A model generated the notes under the pieces. It worked only from the letters and a program-made list of their open reading frames with translations. It did not search any database and was not told the DNA's origin. From NCBI RefSeq assembly GCF_009730915.1, contig NC_052481.1, forward strand, positions 2,914,001-2,978,000: a stretch of DNA of 64,000 bases. Reading direction: 5' to 3'. This document shows positions 58,502 through 64,000 of the stretch, one piece after another. Position numbers and translations under genes: made by a program. This DNA is from Dioscorea cayenensis subsp. rotundata (lineage: Eukaryota; Streptophyta; Magnoliopsida; Dioscoreales; Dioscoreaceae). Position 1 is the first letter of the stretch. Each line of letters starts with the position of its first letter.

Positions 58502-59310
58502 AAAAGGTCTTTGGACTAATTTTTATAATCAAATTACCCCCTTATGACCTTTAACAAGATAGTCAAAGATTAGGTTAGAGGAGCTTACTATGGGGTCACA
58601 ACCTAATTTAGTCCTACATTAGCTGTGTAGTAAGTGGTCCTTAGGTTTATAAAGGACAAATAACCCCCCTCTATCAAATCCATCAAATTGGTCTTTTAGA
58701 GTGAGGGTTTGTGCCATGATACTTAACCCAAGCTCATGTTATCCTGACAACTTTTTTAAAGTAGAAATATATATATATATATAACGCCCATTATAACCTT
58801 TCTTTCTAATGAACCTTTTGACAGGATAAAGCCCATCATAAACATGCTTCACAATTTTTTTTTTCCTTTGATTTTGTAGTTTCAGCAACTCAAAGAACCT
58901 TTATCCCCCAAATGACTTTTATGGAATTATTAACATTGATGCTATTTTTAAGTGTAAGATTTCCAAGCATTAGCTTAGAACCATAAAACACCAATTCTTG
59001 TAAGCTCTTGGCAAAACTTGAATAATTCCTATAAGCAAAAATACTCATAACTATATTCATCTCATTGTGCTTTCACAAAAAAAATAGTGTTACACATATT
59101 CTGACGAACACCAGTTAAGAAACATTATACTTATAAGTGAAACTCATCCCCGCCTTGAATTCTAGGTACATTTCCCACATACTTTCTACAATCCAATCCC
59201 TTGTTCTTTTCCTTGAAAAGCTTGCATGTTGTAAGAACAACACGCGTGCCATGCCTATGTTTCTTTGACTTTGATTCTACTTTCTGCATCAACTTCTTTT
59301 AAGTAAGTGG
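58502..59310. other. Intergenic region, no gene seen
   Basis: No supported ORF; moderately AT-rich unique-looking sequence. Confidence 0.45.
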
Positions 59311-59480
59311 TGAGAGTTTGAATCTTGGGTGATGGCACATTTCTGAGAGTGTGAGTAGTAGTTATGTGATGGTAGTCCCAGCTTTCACGTGTGCGCAAGT
59401 CCTGCCCCACTTGCTTCACCGAGGTTTGTGCATGACCTTACCTTCTTTAGTGGCCTAACCGTTCATCTAGGTAAAAAAAA
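59311..59480 (+). mobile_element. 5'-truncated SINE-like fragment
   Basis: It starts with gagtttgaatcttggg, which resembles a pol III B box (ggttcgaatcc), continues with GC-balanced non-coding sequence, and ends in a run of ten A. Imperfect flanking direct repeats (tcttttaagtaag and tcctttaaataag) would fit retroposition. No A box remains. The call rests on layout only. Confidence 0.35.
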
Positions 59481-59675
59481 AACATCCTTTAAATAAGTTA
59501 AAACATGGGAAAAATCTCTCAAACCATCTTTCAAGCTACTTTCTTCTTGAAGCACTCTACAATCAATCTTCTTTGGCTTTACTATCTCCTTAGCAATAAT
59601 TTCATTGATGATTTCTGCTTTTTCTTCATTATGTTTTCTTTTCCATCTTGATTGCCATTTGCTCACTTACATTTA

Positions 59676-59850
59676 GGGGTTATTTGGTTAGCAACAAGTA
59701 GATGTAAGTATGTGTGATGTAAAAAGTTTTACATGTGAAACTTGCTTTTTAGCGTTTGGTTTGAGGTAAAAGTAACTTTTATATGTGAAAAGTTTTACAG
59801 TGGACCACCATTTTATAGTATTTCAACTCACAGCAACTTTTGCCAAACCA
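59676..59850. mobile_element. Tourist-like MITE (PIF/Harbinger-type), 175 bp
   Basis: It is flanked by TTA on both sides (59673-59675 and 59851-59853). The left end GGGGTTATTTGGTTAGCAA and right complement TGGTTTGGCAAAAG are related but offset, so the right end may be shortened. The interior carries palindromic aaaagttttac words. Confidence 0.4.
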
Positions 59851-60529
59851 TTAGGAGACGACCACCTCCTTTAGAGTTTGCTTGGGTGGGAGGGTTTGGA
59901 AGGGTTTTGGAGGGTTCATAAAGTAAGGGTTCTTTGAACCCATGGTTGGGAGGAGGGTTTAGAAGGGTTTGGAAGGGTTTTGGGGGGTTGAAAACCTCCC
60001 ATTTCCCTCCATTCATCAACCCACCAAAATGGTGGGTTGGGGAGGGTTAACTATTTTTTTTGGAAAATTTTACCCTTCTAAGATTTCTATAATTACAAAC
60101 TTTGCCCTTTCTATTATGTTGGAACCACTATTATCTATGCTTCCCATTGCTCAGCTTCCGATCTTTATCAGCCGCCAACCTCACCATTCGCAATGAGAGG
60201 TTTTTCCTAGCCTTTTATTTTCTCAGTCTCTCATTTTGGGCATTGAGCTTTTGTTTGCAAAGCAATCAACTTGTTTGTATGAAGGTTTGAGTTTGAATGC
60301 CTGGATTTAGAACTTCAACTGATTGTGTTTGTTAAATAAGATCTCTATTTGTGTGTGTGTGTGTGTTTTAACTAGTTTTAGATGCCACAATGGAACAGGA
60401 TTAATATAATAAATGTTGGACATGCAAGTGGATAATTTACATTTATTATGCAACATAGCAAGATTACATAGCACAAAGATGGAAGCAAGGGCTAAAACAT
60501 CTTGGAGAAATATGAAGTTTGGTTTTTTT

Positions 60530-60718
60530 ATTGAATGGGAATGCATTTATTTGTTGGATATAATGACCATGTATGATAAAGTTTAGATTTTTCTTTTTAT
60601 TCAATGGGAATGCATTTATTTGTTGGATATAATACATGATAAAGTTTGGGTTTTTTATTCAATAAGAATGCTTTTATTTGTTGGATATAATATATGATAA
60701 AGTTTGGTTTTTTTGTTC
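60530..60718. repeat. Three tandem units of about 60-70 bp
   Basis: atgcatttatttgttggatataat..tatgataaagttt recurs with anchors at 60541, 60610 and 60668; units vary by small indels. Confidence 0.85.
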
Positions 60719-60855
60719 AAATTTATGCACTTTTGCTTGCTTTTAGGATTCTCATTGAAATTACGGTTGATCTTGAAGCATCAACAGCTTCAAAGTTAAT
60801 TACTTCAGGTTTGATTCTCTTAATTTTTTTTTTTGGGCATGCTTTTGTTCGATAT

Positions 60856-62000
60856 TGTGATACCTGGCTCATCATTCTCCTTCCTATTTTTTCTTTCTTG
60901 GCCATTAGGACTGTAGAGGGTTTCCACGGCATTTATTGGGTTAGTTGGGGTCATTTGAGTAATTATCACCCAAGCTTACTCACCAATGTCTTTTCTTGAA
61001 TGTACAAGGGGCATTGTTGTCTTTAACCAAATGCTTATTCACTTTAGTCTTTGTTTCATAAGCATGAGGGTAACTTAGTCATTTCTTGAAGTCCATGGCA
61101 TTTTGGTTAATATATTGAAAATTTAGGGGCAAAATGGTCATTTCCCCTTAAAACTTTATCCATTTCTTTAAATTCAAGGTTCCTTAGAGGCTAAGCTTCT
61201 CATTCATCTCTTAACTCTTCTCTTCTTCATTCCAATGGCTGCCCTCTCTTCTTCTTCTCAAATTTTGCTTGATTTGAAGTTTATGAGGTAATTATCCATT
61301 CCATTCATTTGTTTGGATAAAATATGCATCTTCTATGTTGTGCTTGCGCTTTTAGCTCTTGAAATGGTTATTTAACTCTCACGCTCTTCCTTGGAAACAT
61401 GTTTTGAAAATCTTTGTCATTGTTTGGCTATTTGAAGGTTGTTTGAGTTGTGAATCCCTAATATTGCACCCTGTATCCATAGAATTAGTATTCCTTTGAA
61501 TTCCATGAGTTTTGATGGCATTTTTGTAGAGTTTTGGTGGGGAAAAGAAGGATGTTTAAGAGCTCAAAATGATGTCATAGATTTGTTGATTAATGTGTCT
61601 TTTCCTTGGATTGTTGATGAGTTTGGTCTCGGGTACTGTAGAAATCTTGATTTTACTATGACACCGGTGAGTTCTCCTTGTTTTCTTGGTTTCTTTGGCT
61701 TAGAGGGAAGCCTAGAACCTTTGGAATTCTTTGGAAATCCCTAGTCTTAGTTTTAAGCTAATCCTTGAACTCTTTGAGGTTTGTTTTACATGCTTAATCT
61801 TAGGGTTTTTCTTGGTGTTTCTTTGGCTTACTCTTTTCTTGTTTGTGTGTGCCTGTGTGTGTGTGGTCGTGGTTAGTTAGATGGTGAGGGTTTGGCTTGA
61901 GGCATGGAATTGGCGTAGAAGTAACACTCTCGCAGGCTATACTCGCCTAAGTTGGTGAGTGGAACTAATTAGCATAATTCTGTTAGAAAAATACTAATAG

Positions 62001-62033
<33 letters not shown>

Positions 62034-62245
62034 GGCTTAAGTAAAGCTTTATTGGTTTATACTTGTTTTGTATCGTTGTTGTGGTTGCTGTTGTTAATAC
62101 TTCCGTTGTGCATCATGTAAATATTTTTATTTCCAAATTGTTGGTTAGCCTTACGGCACCCCGAGGGTTGAGTGGCGGAGTGTTCCTCCTCGGGATTGTG
62201 GCGGCAATTGTTTCATCCCGTGGGCCTGCGGGTCGGAGCATGACA
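60856..62245. mobile_element. Solo LTR, 1390 bp, nested in the PIF/Harbinger-like element
   Basis: It starts TGTGATACCTGG and ends GGAGCATGACA with a perfect 5-bp duplication, gatat (60851-60855 and 62246-62250). The start and end resemble the other solo LTR (TGTAATACC..TGACA), suggesting a related gypsy lineage. Internal phrases such as ggggcaaaatggtcatttcccc followed by an atggctgccctctc leader are LTR and transcript-leader sequence rather than a host gene. A (TA)n run lies at about 62003-62031. Confidence 0.8.
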
Positions 62246-62444
62246 GATATCATTTTAGATGTGTTCGATATCATTTTAGATTTCGTAATAGATAAATTAT
62301 ATGTGATTATGATTAATATTTGACTCAAGCATGTAATATATGAGAAGTTTTACTTGGTATATGTTAATGACTATACATTTTGTATTATGATTTATCTTGC
62401 CAAATCAATATTGATTTGACTTTATTTTGATGAACAATGTGATT

Positions 62445-62725
62445 TGATTTCATGCAAGGGAACAATGTGTTACGGTTTATTTAGATGTTGGAGCAACGTA
62501 TATGTTGCTTAATTTGAGAGCAATGTGTTATGGTTTATTTAGATACCATATTTAGATGTTGGAGCAACGTATATGTTGCTTAATTTGAGAGCAATGTGTT
62601 ATGGTTTATTTAGATGTTGAAGCAATGTGTCATGCAAGGGAACAATGTTGTGGTTTATTTTGATGAACAATTTTATGTTACAATGTTGGAGCAATGCGTA
62701 TGTTGCTTAATTTGAGAAAACTATG
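62445..62725. repeat. Four tandem units of about 60-70 bp
   Basis: atgttggagcaacgtatatgttgcttaatttgagagcaatgtgttatggtttatttag recurs, anchors at 62488, 62559, 62617 and 62687, with the first two copies nearly identical and the others degenerate. They lie in the right subterminal part of the PIF/Harbinger-like element. Confidence 0.88.
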
Positions 62726-63303
62726 TATATTGTCGGTGGTTTATTTAGATGAAATATTATGTATTTTGGTGGTTTTATGAAAATTGTTATACTCATTTGA
62801 GGAGTTTTTTAGTGCTACAGAAATTTTATTATGTATTTTGGTGCTACAATAATTTTTATTACATTTGTGGAATTTTTTAAAAATTTTGATGAAATTTTTT
62901 GTTGGAATGACAAAGGCCCAAACCAAAAAATTTGATTAGTTGTGCAAAAACATAAATAAAAATAATCCAACTGCTTATGTTTTTTGTGTTTGAATTGGAG
63001 CAACACAAGGGCATTTTGGTAATAATAAGATATAACCTTACTTCTTTTCTTTACTTCCAAACCAAACACAAAATAGACCCTTACTTCAATTTCCTCCCCC
63101 AAAGCAAAGTATGTATTCAACCCTTCCTTTCCATTACTTTATGAACCCACCCCTCACTCTAACAAAGCAAGCCCTTAGACCTCCCCCTACTCCAGAAGCA
63201 AAGAACCACCTCCTTTATACCTCACCATCAGGTGATGACCTCCACCACAGGGGACACCATCCAACATCGGTGAGTTCCTTCACCACAGGCGACGAGAAGG
63301 TGG

Positions 63304-63674
63304 ATGGGCTCTCTCTCTCTCTCTCTCTCTCTCGATTTCCTTTATGGTAAGCATTGTGTTGGTGGTGGAGCTGGTGGTGGTCATGGTGGAGGTTTAGGTG
63401 ACTGCGCTGGAGGAGGTGGTGGATCTGGTGGTGGAGCTGGTGGTGGTGGTCTAGGTGGTGGTCATGGGGGAGGTTTACAGTGGTGATGTCGGAAGAGGTG
63501 GTGGAGCTAGTGGTGGTGGATCTGGCGGTGGAGGTGGTTTTGGGGCTGGAGATGGTGGTGGACATGGAGGAGGCTTATGAGGTAGAGATAGTGTTGGAGT
63601 GGGTGCAAGAATTAGTGTGGGTGTTGGTGGTGTGCTGGGTTTGGCTGTGGCGTCGGTGGTGGCGGTGGTGAACG
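63304..63674 (+). pseudogene. Frameshifted glycine-rich protein-like sequence
   Basis: Ggtggt-type repeats encode GGGAGGGHGGGLG-like stretches for about 40 residues until a stop at 63484-63486. The same pattern then continues in another frame (GRGGGASGGGSGGGGGFGAGDGGGHGGGL) to a stop near 63578. Plant cell-wall glycine-rich proteins have this composition. A (CT)n tract (63309-63333) directly precedes it, there is no signal peptide, and the frame is broken, so this is a decayed gene or merely an expanded GGT repeat. Confidence 0.35.
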
Positions 63675-64000
63675 TTAACTCATGATTTAATTATATTTTT
63701 GTGCGTGGATGTGTTTTAACTGTGGTTAAGTTAATCTCTGAGTTATTTTTTAAATAATCTTTCTAATGATGAATTTTTAGTGTTGTCACTCGTTATGCTG
63801 GTTATTAATAGATTATATTATGTTGATTTCCCAGGTTTTTCTATTCTAATTCAATTATTTAATCTTTGCAATCAATGTCCCTTCTTATCCTAAATGCTTT
63901 CTTATATCTTGATTCAAATATTTTATAGTGTAATTTTATGTTAAAAAAAATTATTTGTTAATTAAATTTAATGCTAATTATTTTAAAATAAATATTAAAT
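63675..64000. other. AT-rich end of the window, no gene seen
   Basis: No ORF or repeat border can be supported. Confidence 0.4.

Larger units (their letters stand above)
59874..63174. mobile_element. Probable non-autonomous PIF/Harbinger element with a nested solo LTR
   Basis: The left end GAGTTTGCTTGGGTGGGAGG and the complement of the right end GGGCTTGCTTTGTTAGAG are alike, and both continue to the block gggttcataaagtaa in mirrored orientation. TTA occurs on both sides (59871-59873 and 63175-63177). The GGGcTTGcTT-type terminus and TTA target fit PIF/Harbinger. No DDE transposase or Myb-like ORF is seen. Of its 3.3 kb, 1.4 kb is the nested solo LTR. Confidence 0.5.

Noticed and set aside
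57890..58554. Proline-rich ORFs (PVPVPDTP.., PNPNPNPTG..)
   Set aside because: They are translations of acccg/cgggt words in the subterminal regions of a hAT MITE with a perfect target duplication.
59463..59666. 67-residue minus-strand ORF (MSKWQSRWKRKHNEEK..)
   Set aside because: Its end overlaps the poly-A tail of a SINE-like piece; no domain and no flanking exons.
61235..61290. ATG exon (MAALSSSSQ..) with a good splice donor, looking like the 5' end of a host gene
   Set aside because: It lies inside a segment with TG..CA ends and a perfect 5-bp duplication, so it is best explained as LTR/leader sequence. No downstream exons were found.

Overview
This is nuclear DNA from a flowering plant. 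It is AT-rich, its genes are spaced out and have introns, one gene encodes a plastid Clp subunit, another encodes a plant-type trihelix factor, and most of the space between genes is transposon-derived. I cannot name the species from sequence alone. I saw no tRNA, rRNA, CRISPR array or bacterial-type operon.

Host genes. (1) A three-RRM, acidic N-terminus, hnRNP Q-like protein lies at 5311-9455 (+) in 11 coding exons. (2) An intronless trihelix (SIP1/ASIL-like) transcription factor lies at 18386-19336 (-). (3) A probable small basic protein of unknown function lies at 22807-23327 (-). (4) A PPR protein in two exons lies at 25613-28130 (-), and its intron is filled by a 114-bp minisatellite. 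(5) CLPR4, a non-catalytic subunit of the plastid ClpPR protease, lies at 52438-56062 (+) in seven exons, one of whose introns appears to be GC-AG. Relic host-type genes are a dsRNA-binding-domain remnant (31902-32249), an At2g35280-type F-box remnant (32735-33539, -) and a frameshifted glycine-rich stretch near 63.3-63.6 kb.

Mobile elements, many with borders and target-site duplications (TSDs) readable directly: a decayed Ty1/copia element (<1-4467); an hAT MITE (21078-21596); a 1.6-kb non-autonomous Mutator-like element, or MULE (28376-29983, 10-bp TSD); a 5.6-kb MULE with a broken FAR1-like transposase (37452-43056, 9-bp TSD); an 8.2-kb hAT element with a broken transposase (44070-52290, 8-bp TSD) that contains a 2.8-kb solo LTR (47217-50044, 5-bp TSD); a 620-bp hAT MITE (57874-58493); a Tourist-like MITE; a probable PIF/Harbinger element (59874-63174) that contains a second solo LTR (60856-62245); and a truncated SINE-like piece.

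Main points of interest. Both large DNA transposons carry recognisable pieces of host genes: an AGC-VIII (D6PK-type) kinase fragment in the MULE, and a quinone-oxidoreductase exon with its splice borders in the hAT. The hAT element ends only 147 bp before the CLPR4 start codon, so it has replaced or displaced the upstream promoter. Both MULEs inserted into copies of one AT-rich dispersed repeat family. Several non-coding stretches (12.8-13.1, 15.9-16.5, 17.0-18.1, 26.9-27.5, 32.2/33.8, 62.4-62.7 kb) are built from local duplications.

I found no convincing wholly new molecular system. The strongest leads are the gene captures and the CLPR4 promoter insertion.
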